Shown here piece after piece: positions 34,701 through 46,600 of a stretch of DNA of 64,000 nt. Source of the stretch: Medicago truncatula. Taxonomy: Eukaryota; Streptophyta; Magnoliopsida; Fabales; Fabaceae. Below the pieces are notes generated by a model. It saw only the letters and a list, made by a program, of their open reading frames with translations. It was not told the DNA's origin and made no database searches. The stretch covers positions 19,984,501 through 20,048,500 of the forward strand of contig NC_053042.1 in the NCBI RefSeq assembly GCF_003473485.1, written 5' to 3'. Position 1 is the stretch's first letter; the number at the start of each line of letters is the position of its first letter. The position numbers were made by a program, and so were the translations under genes.

Positions 34701-37700
34701 TAGAGGTTTTTTCTGATATTCCTAGAGTCGTGTTTCAACTTTCAAGTCCATAAATCCAAACACTAGTTGATCAAGTAAGACACTAATCTAATTAGGAATT
34801 ATTTCCCTAAAATGTGTTACAACTCTTGGTTTTTCTATATAAGGAATTGTTGTGTTAGTTGCAAAGTATGACCGCAAAGATTACGAGAAGATTCCTTTCA
34901 TCTTCTTACTCCCAAGATCCTAAGCAAGCCACTCTTAAGTTTTTCTGTAGGATCCAATATTTTCTATCAATATAGATTCTCACGTTTTTCTTTCCGTTCA
35001 ATTCCTAAAACTTAATCAGAGCATAGGATTATTCTGCAAAAAGAACTTTGCAAAAAAATGCAAAACAAATTTAAAGTTGAGATGATTGATAAATAAGAGA
35101 CTATTCAAGACTCACAATTAATATTCCTAACAAGTTAGATATTACTGTCATTGCAAGAGCCAGTGCAGTATTTGCTCCAGCAAGCTGCAGAATCAAAGTG
35201 GCAAAACTCAGATAAAAACCAACTGCATTGCAAGTGCTAGAAATAAGCTATATAAACTTATAGGAATAGAAATAAAAACAGAAAAGGAAAAAAGTAACTG
35301 ACGAAAGAAGAAAACATAACGATTACCTGGGTAAGTGCAACACCACTTGATAATGTAGTTGGCATACAGCAAAATATGGCTAACCCTGTACAAAGCAAGA
35401 AAATATGTATCTTGAATTGCATGAAAATTGGTGACTATGAGAGCAATTGTGATGGAATAGTGCATAAATTAAAGACCATAAGCCGTTGGATATTTGCAAT
35501 AAATGAGATCAAAATTGAGAGAGAAAGATATTGTTTTAGGTGTTAAAAGTTCTGAAATTAGCTTCCATCTTTCCAAGAATTATGATAGCATGGCAGTAGC
35601 AGGGTGGTAAGATATAGAGAGATGGACAATTCAAATGCCATTTCTTCAATTTAAAAAGATCTAAGGTCAGAAATTTATCAATGAGGGTACACAAGCTCAA
35701 AGAAATCTAACACTATGACAAAAGCACTATGTAAATGGCTAACATTGACTTATGCTTAGAGTAGAATGTAAATGGCTAAACCTGTAATAAATTCTTGGGG
35801 TTGGAGCTGAATTTGTAATATTGCCCTGGAAAAGTATGGTGTAAGAAATAAAATAGATACCTGCAAAAAGAACAAAAGAGCATGTTACATATTCAGACAT
35901 TAAAAATAAAAAATAAAAGCTTACGTTAATGTTTTTGAACATATGCAAATATAAAAGAACAAAAGAGACAATCGATATTTGATAGAACAATGGTTTAGAT
36001 AGGTATCCAAATCTTAAAACCATTGATCAATAGTCATGTGAAACCAAGAGATGGAAGTTTTAAAGAGAAGGCCCAAAGTTCGTAATAAGAATCTTGAAGT
36101 CATACATGCTGAAAGTAGGGAGTTGCATAAGAAAGTGAGGTTCATGGATCATGCAGGCGAGTTAGTTATAAACTTATAATATTGTGAGCAGCAATGTATC
36201 ATGTATACTGGGTGAATATTCTGATAGTTTAGGAGTGAGAGGCTTGTATTGTATCTGTTGTTGAGATAGAGTGTCTCTCTCTAACGAGCCATCTTGTTTA
36301 TTTATTCTAGTCTTTAACTTTCCGTAATATAAACAAACCACCCCCTATGTTCCTATTTCCATAGAATCTGTGTTTTAGGAAACTAATATGTATCAATTCA
36401 GCGACTCAGTGAAACCCACCTAGCATGATAAAGCTTAGTAGTTGCAATTGTATTACAAAATGATTAATACATGCATACAACAATTGAATCTTACAAGTCG
36501 AGAGTTTTATTCTTGACCACAAAAGTAAAGAATAAAACATACGGTATATATAATTGGGGGAGCCCCTAATATGCACCCTTTGCAAAAAGGTTCAGCGATG
36601 GACCTTTTAGTTCAACCTACTACACTAGGTAATTAACCGGCTGATAAAAAAATCAAAAAACAAAAAAAAAAAAATGTCGCCCCTTTGCTTCATACAGGTG
36701 AACAACCCTTTCACAACTGCCTCTATCTCCCTTCGCCACTACCCTAACACATGCACATTTTAATTTTCCTAAGTTAGAGATTCAAGCTTTAATACTCACG
36801 GTTATGAAAAATCATTTTTCATGAAGATTTGTAGATTACTTTTACACCAATTACTTTGTATCACTATTTCCACTCCATTCATTACTTCGCCTTTTCCAAC
36901 TTAAAAGCTCGACGGGGTTTAAAATGAGTTTTCATCTTGTTTTGACATGGTTAAATAGGGCTATAGCATATTTATTTAATTTAAGATAGAAGGTACTAAA
37001 TCAGTTTTGTGAGTTTTTACCAAATCTGATTTTGCAAAGTTTTTAGCAGAAATCAGGTTATCAAAATCCGGAAAGTGTTTAGATATGATAAAGATTTAAG
37101 ATAATTAACTGATTACTAATATAGTGTATATTATTAACTGATACAAGACAGCTTCGACAACAGAAAGTCGAGATAATATTAAGCAATGAAACGGTTTATC
37201 AAAATCTGAAAAGTGGTTGGATCTGAGATTACATCGAAGATGAGTAGATGACACGCTACATGTAGAAGAAGCGGTGGAAAGGAGCAGAATAAAAAAACTA
37301 AGTTAACAAAATTGAAGCGGGCTATAGCCAATTGTATTGGAGAGGTCCATGCTTGGACCCTTTAAAAAGAGGTCCATAATAGAGGGACCCTATAATCTGA
37401 TCATAAATTTGAAGCAACATCATGAAACACGCCAGTTAAACAACTAGAATACAAACACAGGCACATCAATCAAATCTAGGCAAGCATTTTGAAACAAAGC
37501 CGTAGTGAAGCGGTCTATAAATAAAAAATGAAAGTTGATACATACTAGCCCAAAGAGTCCAACAGGCCATGCTTCTACAGCTGCACCAATTTCTTCGCTT
37601 CGCAACACCAACCCTACAAGATAAACCATGCGGTAAAACCCAGAACATTCATTTAGATACCAGGTTGTAATAAAATGAAAACAACAACAAATAGATGCAA

Positions 37701-38475
37701 AAGATTAGGCTCCAATATTAACCTGAGATAACAAAAATTCCAAACGGCCCAATTTTGGATACATGATATTTGTCAACAGCGCAACCAAGACTAGGACATG
37801 TTAATCCTAACGTCACCGCAGAAATCAGAGCTACAAATTTCCTCAAAAGAACACAAACACCACTGTTAAGTTATCCCTCATAACATAATCAAATGACAAA
37901 ATAGGAACAAATTAATCAAATGAGTAAACAATCCAATTTGGTCTTCACAATTATCTTGCTGCCCAACTTAGCCATTGACAAAAAATCATACCAAATTAGG
38001 GATTGGGATTCAATGACTTTAGAGTGGGAAAGTTAGCGTGACTTTCCCGCCCTAAAGTCACTGAATCCCAATCCCCAAATTAGTCCTGACTCATTGTGAT
38101 ACTAATTTGTTCTGAGTATGAAAATGTCATAGACTAATTTGGTACAATTGGGCAGCGAGAAATATACGAGAACAAAATTTGAAAAGCATGGATAGAGAGA
38201 GAGGCACCTAGAGGTAAGACATTGCCCCTAGCAAAGCTCAAAATGGGTTCAACCCAGCTCAATCCTTTTGACTCTTTGCTTCCACTACCACTACCATCTA
38301 ACTGATTGGATTGAGCACATGGTCTGAAGGGAGTGGGGCGATGGCGTAGAGTGAGGGATTTAACGGCGGAGGGAAGATGACGAGGGCGGGAAGAAGGGAG
38401 AAATAGAGGGTTTGGACGAGGGAATGAGGATGAATGTGGCGTGAGGATGAGTAAATGGGCGGTGGTTCCCGCCAT
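28777..38475 (-). CDS. BASS4: Plastid sodium/metabolite cotransporter, BASS4-like
   Basis: Thirteen exons: 38475-38208, 37830-37723, 37613-37546, 35860-35782, 35385-35327, 35184-35116, 33323-33210, 32498-32477, 30617-30550, 30300-30215, 29306-29177, 29017-28916 and 28848-28777, total 1245 nt (414 aa), all phases consistent. The first about 60 residues are Ser/Pro/Arg-rich with few acids, a likely plastid transit peptide. The multi-helix BASS/SBF transporter core follows: LGLTCPSLGCAVDKYHVSKI, GLVLRSEEIGAAVEAWPVGL, FCCMPTTLSSGVALTQLAGA, VTLPTKQLFKSLVLTILIPL, VPWIQVSKSRSLL, KTLPVMVAVIEPLCGAFGES and GLLVLPCIATHLIQ. These match BASS4 better than BASS1-3 or 5 as I recall them. Known: BASS proteins move organic anions across plastid envelopes with sodium; the BASS4 substrate is not settled. 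The exact start is inferred. Confidence 0.9.
31470..31605. repeat. MITE copy in BASS4 intron 8
   Basis: Shares its core (ATTTTAGATGAGA.AGAATGATG...GATTAAAATAAATTATTTAG) with the element at 56203-56372. The ends are more diverged (TTTTGATGTAACTGGTGCC; ATCAATGGCACC). Confidence 0.6.
33925..34030. repeat. 52-bp tandem duplication in BASS4 intron 6
   Basis: The unit beginning TTATCAGTTTGTAGCTGATT is present twice with period 52, followed by a partial repeat of AGCTCATTTTACTA. Confidence 0.85.
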
Positions 38476-38710
38476 GACCTCCGTCGAGTGCGGTGGCTGA
38501 ACTAGGCAGACTGTAATGGCAACAATTGCTAGTTGACAGACATGACAGTACAGACGCGAAATGATTGGTAGTATGATGATGGCATTGGTTGGTGGGAACG
38601 ATGAGCAAATTTTGATTTGTGGTCGAGTGGGAACCAACCAAATTTTTAATTAATTTGAAGGAAAATGACTGCAACAACAACAACAACAACAATAATAATA
38701 ATAATAATAA

Positions 38711-39431
38711 GGTTTAAATATGATTTTCGTTCCCGTAAATAAAACAATTTAAAAAATATCCATGTAAACTTTTTTTGTTTGAAAAAGGTCTCTGGCCCCA
38801 CTAAAACGTTGAAGTGGTATGGTTTTTACCACGTAGCATTTGCTGACTGTGCAACTTATGCCACGTGACGTTGACGTGGCATGTCACATAATATTAAATT
38901 TTTAAATTCTAAAAATTGTTTTTAAAATTTAAAAATATAAAAAAAAATTAAAAAATCTGAAAAAAAAATTAAATTATTAAAATTATTTTTATCATATAAT
39001 TTTCAAAAAAAAAATATTTTTTTTTAAATTATAAAATCTGAAATTTCTGAAAAAAAATATGAAATGATTTTTTAAATTTTTTTTTAAAATATGAAGAAAA
39101 AATATAATTTTCAAATTAAAAAAAATTAATGGTCGAAAATTTAATTTTAACAGTTTTTTTTAATGATTTTTGAATTTATTTTCATATTTTTTTAATTTAA
39201 AAAGATAATTTTAATTTTTTAATTACATGGACACGTCAGCGCCACGTAGCAGAAGTTGCATAGTCAGCAACTGCCACATGGCAAAACCCATGCCATATCA
39301 TCAAAAATGTGGGGCCAGTGACCTTTTTCAAACAAAAAAAAAATTACAGGGATGTTTTTCAAACTTTTTTTTTTACAGGGACGAAAATCAAAACGGGCCC
39401 AAATTACAAGAACGAAAATCATATTTAAGCC
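38711..39431. mobile_element. TIR DNA element upstream of BASS4
   Basis: Left GGTTTAAATATGATTTTCGT and right the inverted counterpart (ends AAAATCATATTTAAGCC), with subterminal pairing that includes CCACGTAGCA/GTCAGCAACT-type segments. It is flanked on both sides by TAATAATAA, a possible 9-bp duplication, but this sits in a TAA microsatellite. No transposase. The near end is about 235 bp from the inferred BASS4 start codon. Confidence 0.7.
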
Positions 39432-40810
39432 TAATAATAATAATAATAATAAAATGAGTTTTGCCATGTGATAAGAAATTAAATGTAAAATTTAATATTG
39501 AAAATTTTGCTATCATAGTCTTAAAAATTTATAAATTTATCTTTTTAATGCAAGATTTATATTTTAAATCTATTTTTACCATTTTCTGCTTTAAAGGTAT
39601 GAATTAGCATTTTCTTAATAAAATTGTGACAAATTCGAGGATTTGCAACATTTTATCTCACACCAACTTATTTATTGGGTGGGTTAAACAAGTCACACAT
39701 GAATCATTGATCCATATAATTTTTTCATTCAATAAATGAATAAGCACTTTTTCTGGTCTTTTTTATAAGAGATAAATAGATCTACAAATATATACATATT
39801 TAATCTATGTGATAAATCATATATATCAAATTTTATTAATTCATTAATCTCTTTAGAAGGAAAAAAAAAAAAAAAAAAAAAAAACTAGATGGAATCTTAA
39901 AGACCGTGTTGTCCAAAGAGCTTGTCAAAAAAATAGTGTTATGGGGTAAGGTTTGTTTCTTCTCCCATCCTAAGAAGAATGGGGAGGAGTGGGAGAAAAC
40001 AAAATTAGTTGAAAGAAGGAGACTCTTATGAGTAACCTTACACCCAGACAGAGGGTGCGAATTTGTAAAGTGGGATACTGCCCTTTGACCCTTCATATTA
40101 TCCCTTGAGAAAATTAATGAAACTTTTCTATGAAAGGTCAATGATGGAACATTATAGGAGAAATGAGAAGAGAATGTGAGATGGAATGAGGATTTGTGAA
40201 GGATGGGTGGGTATTTAAAAAGAGATTTGTGAATGATGGTGCATAAAGTGTAACGATTCATTAATTAGGGTCAAAAAACATGGTCAAACTGATTTGACCA
40301 ATCAAGGGACTCGGAAAAACGGGTTGAATGAATCAGTATTGTTGAGCAAGCCATCGTTCACATTCTGAACTGGTTCAAATTATGTAATTTGAAACTATCT
40401 CAGAAATGTTAGGATTATATAATTCAAACTGGTTCAAGACTGTGTTACTTTGTGGGGTGCGGGACAGTCCAGATTGTATAATATGAACTTGTCAAGTATA
40501 GGATTTTTCTGTGGTCGACATTGCATCAAAAATTTATGCGGTTTACGAAGCACTGAAACTTATTTAAGTCAATGTGCTTGTTCATTTGATGTAAACCACA
40601 CTAGATAAATTTGGACACTTCAGTCATTGATCAGGATGCCAAACTAGTTGTAGTTTACTACAACATGGAAAAACCAAATTTGTTCAGTGTTCAAAATGAT
40701 GCCACATTGTGTGGGTTGAATGATCAGCTAGACCAAATCAACAGTTGACTCAACCACAAAGACACAAGGAGGGTATATACTTTTGAGTATCAATGACATC
40801 AATCGACTAG
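39432..40810. other. Non-genic AT-rich DNA
   Basis: Includes a 20+ bp A run at about 39860-39883. From about 40330 the sequence (GGTTCAAATTATGTAATTTG, ...GATTATATAATTCAAAC) resembles the subterminal region of a Mutator-like element. No gene supported. Confidence 0.45.
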
Positions 40811-41210
40811 GTTGGAAGCGTCCAGTTCACCCATATGAAGCTCAGAAATGACGACAACGTGAGAATAATGCTCTCAATATTTGGTCAGTACAGAACTAAA
40901 TGATCCCTCAAGCTAGACGCTTCCTTGGTCGGATCTTTCAAAGATATTCTAAAAAAAAAATTGATTTGGCTTAGAACATACGAAGAAATCAAGGCTCTCA
41001 TGGAGAAACTAGATGAAGAACTTAGTTGGAAGCGTCCAGTTCACCCATATGAAGCTCAGGAGTGACGTCGATGTGAGAACAATATTCTCAATATTTGGTC
41101 AGTACATTACTAGAGGACAAATCGAGATGGATACTTCCTAGATATGATCTTTAAAAGATATTGAAGAAATTGATTTGTCCCAAAACATACAAAAAAATTA
41201 GTACTCCTTG
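40811..41210 (+). repeat. Tandemly duplicated Mutator-like transposase fragment (tentative)
   Basis: Two diverged copies, starting at 40811 and 41025 (period about 214), each begin GTTGGAAGCGTCCAGTTCAC and contain CTCAATATTTGGTCAGTACA. Copy one can be read as MKLRNDDNVRIMLSIFGQY, resembling the N-terminal region of plant MULE transposases. Stops and frame changes disrupt both. The duplication is directly visible; the family assignment is tentative. Confidence 0.5.
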
Positions 41211-42149
41211 TGTTTTATTATATGTTTTACGTTATTGAATTATGTCGTTTAATTTTTTTTAAGTATTTGAAATCAGGGCTCTAAAGGACCTCACGTTTAA
41301 TTTTTATTTCATTAAAAAAAAAAATCTTAGAACATCTTCCATTTCATCATCACTTATCTTATTATGTTAATTTACGCGGTTGAATTATGTCTTTTAATTT
41401 TTTTCATGTATAATGCACCATGCAAAACCCTTCAAACATCAAGTTTAAACACAGTTTGGGATAGTTCATAATATATAATCTGAATTCTTATTTGAATATT
41501 TTGGATTATATCAATTGAACTGTATCAGACTATGGACGATGGCTTTACATCAAAAGTTTGGACGATTTGTGATTTGTTAATTTCATTTTTTTTTTTTGTC
41601 GGTTTAGACAATTTAAATAGTCTTGCATCCTTCCACATTTTCATTCATTCTTCATTTCTCATTTATTCTAAATTTTCTTTCTTATATTTATTTATGAGTG
41701 GTGTATGATATATTATGGTCACTACTGACCATTCATACGATCCCTGAAATTGTTTTGCAATTCCTAAGGATCGTATGATGGTCAACCTTTGATATCAACT
41801 ACAACATCATTTATAGGTTTCAACATGTTTTAGATTTTATAATCCAGAAATCCCTTTAAAGAAGTTCGGATTATATAATCCAAACAAAGAGTATCTTATA
41901 AAGAAAAAATCAGGATGCGTGAAAAATGCGTAAGTGAAAAAAGTAATAATCACAAAAACTTTCCCCGCAAATATGGACGGAAAGCAAAGACCGACCAACA
42001 TTTTTGTTCTAAAATGACTAAAAAACCACTATGTTTTGCAATTATTTCATGCCAATTTTTTTTGCTCCACATGCAAATTATTCTGGACCGGCCAAAAGGA
42101 CCTTTGGCCCATTTACTTAGGCCCAATACAATCCAAAACTCAAACACCA

Positions 42150-42560
42150 CGTTTGGCAAAGTTACTTGCGACACACCCCTTCCACACAAGGGGGTGTGCG
42201 GAGCGAAAGAGACTGGTTCAATCGAACCACAACGTCTCTCTACACGTTCCCACAATAAACTCTCTGGCGGTTATACTTCCCCCGATTTCGTAACCGCCAG
42301 AGTCAGATGTGTCATTACAACGGCTTTGCAGCACTCCACCTCTATAAATAGGGGACTCACAGCAGTCCCCAAGGTAGAATCTATCTCTTCCTCTAAACCC
42401 TCACTCTCTCTGATCTCTACTTACTTGAGTGTCAGAGTGCCTGCAGGTACACACCCTCCATCCGCTCCAAGAAGCATTTTGGCGCATTTCACCACCGCAT
42501 TCAAAGCATCGGCAGTCTCCTTCTGATCAGATACGATCACAAACAATGGTTCAATTTTGA
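42150..42560 (+). repeat. LTR-like retroelement fragment
   Basis: LTR-type organisation: TATAAATA at 42343-42350, a pyrimidine-rich leader with CTCTCTCTGATCTCT, then TTGAGTGTCAGAGTGCCTGC, a motif I associate with gypsy LTRs. No gag or pol is adjacent, so it may be a solo LTR or fragment. Ends undetermined. Confidence 0.5.
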
Positions 42561-42608
42561 TGTACTCTCTGACAACATTGCGATTTTTATGTGTTATTTT
42601 TTTAGAGA

Positions 42609-42790
42609 AATGATATTTGAACAATCATTTTGTGACAACTTTTATACACCAACAATTTTTTTTCTTATACTCACATTATGTTTTCATTTTCTCTCTCTAT
42701 TGCTTTGGTTTTTGTGCCAAGACCTATATATCTTTGTATATTTTAGTTGTCCAATAAGTTGTTACATAAAATAGTTGTTCAAATAACATT
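42609..42790. mobile_element. MITE with AATGATATTTGAACAA inverted ends
   Basis: Left AATGATATTTGAACAATCAT and right the inverted counterpart (TAGTTGTTCAAATAACATT). Same family as 27625-27799. Confidence 0.65.
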
Positions 42791-43686
42791 GCTTTTTTTT
42801 TTATTAGTTCATGTTGTTTCATTTCTCTTTTTTTATATTAAATGACAAAAATCTATTTTATTAACTTATGCACAGTTAAAATTAATAAATTACTTTTTAA
42901 AAACTAATTTGGTTGGTGACTAACTAGATTATTTGGAAGGAGCGTAACCCCAAAATTTTTTAAAATAAGGATATTTTTATCGATCAGAGGATAAAGTTTC
43001 ATTCATTGCGGTAGCTTAAGGTTTACAAACTTAATTTTTTTTTTTCTTTTTTTTTTTTTTCAATTTTCATTCTTGGTGGAATGAGTTTCGGAAATTCTAC
43101 TTTGCAACGCCATTGTCGTTTTTATTTTTTGCTTGTACTAAATTTGAACTTGTTTTTTTAATATAAGGTTTTTGTTAATATAAAGTCATTTTTATCATTC
43201 TTTGCTTCTACTTTCTCTTATACAAAACAATTAAAACAATCCTAATACTTTCTACTCAAAGTTTCAGGTTCGATTTCCCCGATGCCATTTTGGATGGACT
43301 AATTTAGCTTCTTGAAGAAGAAAAAAAAATCCTAGTAGCAAAATAGGCCATTTTTTTGCTTTTCAATCCCAGATAACAAACAGCAAACTATTTTCAATAA
43401 ACAGGGCCAATCCCTCTGATCTTGATTTCCAATAAAACCAATATTATCCTGGTTTAAAAATTTATCTTTCAATAAATTAGGTAAACAAAATATTACACAT
43501 AGAATTTACTTATAAAATCTAGTACAAAGTCACTGGATAACATTTATCGGAAAAAAATAAAAAATATCACTGGATAACAATCTTAAAGATTTCTTCAACA
43601 GTTCGAATTCAATAAATAGCTTGTATGGTATAAATACTATTATTTCCCGTACAAAAAATAACTATTATTTTGTAAAAAATAAAAAT

Positions 43687-46600
43687 CTACCATATCTTCC
43701 CAAAAATTGATATACTTCCAATAATTTCACATGCATTCTGCTCACAGTCCAGTTTTCCCCACCTTGCGTCAACTCGTTCACATGGGAATATTGGTTTGCT
43801 GATGCTGTCAAACAAATGTAAGTGTCAAAGGAAAATTAATACACTAGTTTGGAAGCAAAATCTGTAAGCACCAGCGACTCAAGTATGAACCACAAGAAAC
43901 AACAACCTATGTAGGACTGATACTTCAGATTAATGACGTGTTCGGTGTCCGACATGTGTAGTTGTCCGACACTTAACAGTCACCGAAACATATGGTTACA
44001 TTCAATTATTTTATTTTTTTCAAACTATTAGTATTATGATGTAAACATGTCAATATCGTATTTGTTGTTTGTGTCTGTGCTTTGGCTTCATAGTCAACAA
44101 CCTCGAAAAGCTTTAGGTTGTTAAGTCCCTAAAAACTTGGGTTGATAAGTAGAGGCTAAATAAGTTTTATATACTTAATTAATACCGCACCATCGTGTAA
44201 GAGCCATTTGGGTTTAATGCGTGATTGCGCGGATAAAACACAAAGCCCATATTACAATATGTGGTAGATGATTGGTCTATGCGCCCCTTGGACTATTCAC
44301 CCCATGAAATAAGTAATCCGGAGTTACAATCTGATAGAAAAAAGCCGATCAGGAGACACGATCTAATAGGCTTTGTGCGATCAAAAGATATGATTCGATA
44401 AATCAAGGGGCTTTTGACCAAAACTAAGGGGCCCAAAGAGCAATTATCGATGTGGAAAGTACTCATTTACAACAATGAGATGGCAAGGATCAGAGTCCAG
44501 ATTGATCCATACCACTTTGTCAAGAAAATTACTTTTCCCACGTCAAAGTTTACTTAAAAACATAAGGAAATGACGTTTTTACCTTCAACGGTAGTTAACT
44601 ACCTTTCGATCTTTTAAACAGTAGTTACCGTTCCACATATACAACTTATAAAAAAAAAGAAACTCCAACGGTAAATAATAAGTTCACAAGGAACAACATC
44701 TTTGTCGTTCTTTTTCATCACCTAACATCTCAGTCCCCTCCGAACACTAGCATGGTTTTTGTTTAAATTTAATTGAATAATATCGTATATCTTCTGCTAC
44801 GTGGCTGAAATACATTTAATAGAATTTCATCATCTAATGGCGGAAATTGCCGATGAAAGTGAGATCGGTTATTACTCAATACATGGTCACGATTAATTTC
44901 TGTCTTAGAGCATGCTCTTCATCCACTGGTGTTGTGTGCGCGTAAAGCAAACTTATCTTCTAACAAGTTATATGCCACTCTAAGCCAGATTAACCTAATC
45001 CAGGCAGGGGGATGGAGCACTTATTTACTGTTAGGTGATAATAATCAATTTGCATGCTCCACGGTAGTTAACTACCATTGGGAGTTTTTTTTTTTAAATT
45101 GTATATGTGGAACGGTAGTTAACTACCGTTGGGGGTAAAAACGTCATTTTCATGTGTTTTTAAGCAAATTTTGATGTGGGAAACGCAATTATCCTTTGTC
45201 GGAGGCAAGAATAAGTTGTCAAAAGCTTTGAAAGTATGTTTGGTTTTACGATGAATATTATATTTGACTTTTCCTTCTACCATCCTTTGATCTTGAATGA
45301 AAAATTAAAAGCAAATTTTATATCAAACTCGCTTTCAGAGTAAAATCATCAAAATGCAAATCACTTCACTTTAACCACAATCATAACCAAAACAATTTAA
45401 AAAAAAAATAAATCCAAATCACATATGTTGTTAGGTGAAGAGTTGAGACCCATTTTGAAAGTGGATTAGGTGGAGAGTGGAAACCCATGCATGTTTTTAT
45501 ATAATTTGGTCTCTATTATAAAATGCAACAGAAAATGGAAAACAAAAGTTTGAGTAAACTTATAAGTTTTTAAAATATATAATAATAAAAGGGGCAGGGG
45601 CATTTTTTTAGGCATAAACATAACAAGGACGTCTCAACCAGTAACAGATTGTTGTCTGTTGTCATTACGAAACTTTTCATGGAATAAAAATTGGAACATT
45701 TGTAAGAGATTTCACGATTTGAGAAATATATTTGTCTATATGCTAGAAAATCATATCACAAGTTTTAACAGGACGTGCCCATTACGATAAATGTGGCCGA
45801 CAAAATCCGAGGATAAAGAAAAGGTTTGAGGTATAAGTCATATGATAACAACAATACTAGTCAGCATTAACATGATTGAAAGAAAAAGGGACAGAACTTA
45901 CCTTCTATTGACAACATTATGCACATGACATAGCCACTGAGAAAATTCAGCATGTGACCCAGCCTGTACAGGATTTGATCTGCCAAACATATCAAGGAGC
46001 ACTCAAGTAAGAGCTTGTGTATATTAAAAATTAGGTTCAGTTGTTGTTCGAACATAGTAGTGCAACATGTGAAAACCGCAGCATGTGTGTCTTTGTCTGA
46101 AACATGATACTATATCAAAGATACATAAGAGCTACTATATTGGAGTAAAAAGAAACAATTATGGTCACGACCTCCTAGTTCTGATGAACAGAGATATTGG
46201 TCTATTTTGTAGTGATAGTAAATAAGGCATGGATTTGCAGATGGTAATTCGAAGTGTTTTCATCAATCTATCCTATAATTGTATTATTCCAAATGGATTG
46301 ATCTTGTTCTACGACAAAAATGTCCGACTGAATTGTACATTCCGGAAATTATAGGAAAATCACAAGGAAATAAGATCAATTTTATAGGCAATGCTACACT
46401 TTATTCTGTTGAGGCACAAACAAGAAATCTAAATTCATTATTGATCAGCTATCTAAAAGATAAATCAAACATGCGAAAACCCACGCGTAACTGCTGTAAA
46501 TTACTCAAACTTCCGGAGGATTCAATAACATCCATCATTAGTTTACAAAGTTTATGCAATTAATCATAAGCAATGCTACAAAACTCCAGTCGTGACAACG

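Noticed and set aside
41915..42526. 203-codon open frame
   Set aside because: It spans an LTR-like block with a TATA box and leader, and the translation matches nothing I know.
46279..46563. 94-codon frame in ERV1 intron 4
   Set aside because: Lies wholly in an intron of a consistent gene model, with no recognisable domain.
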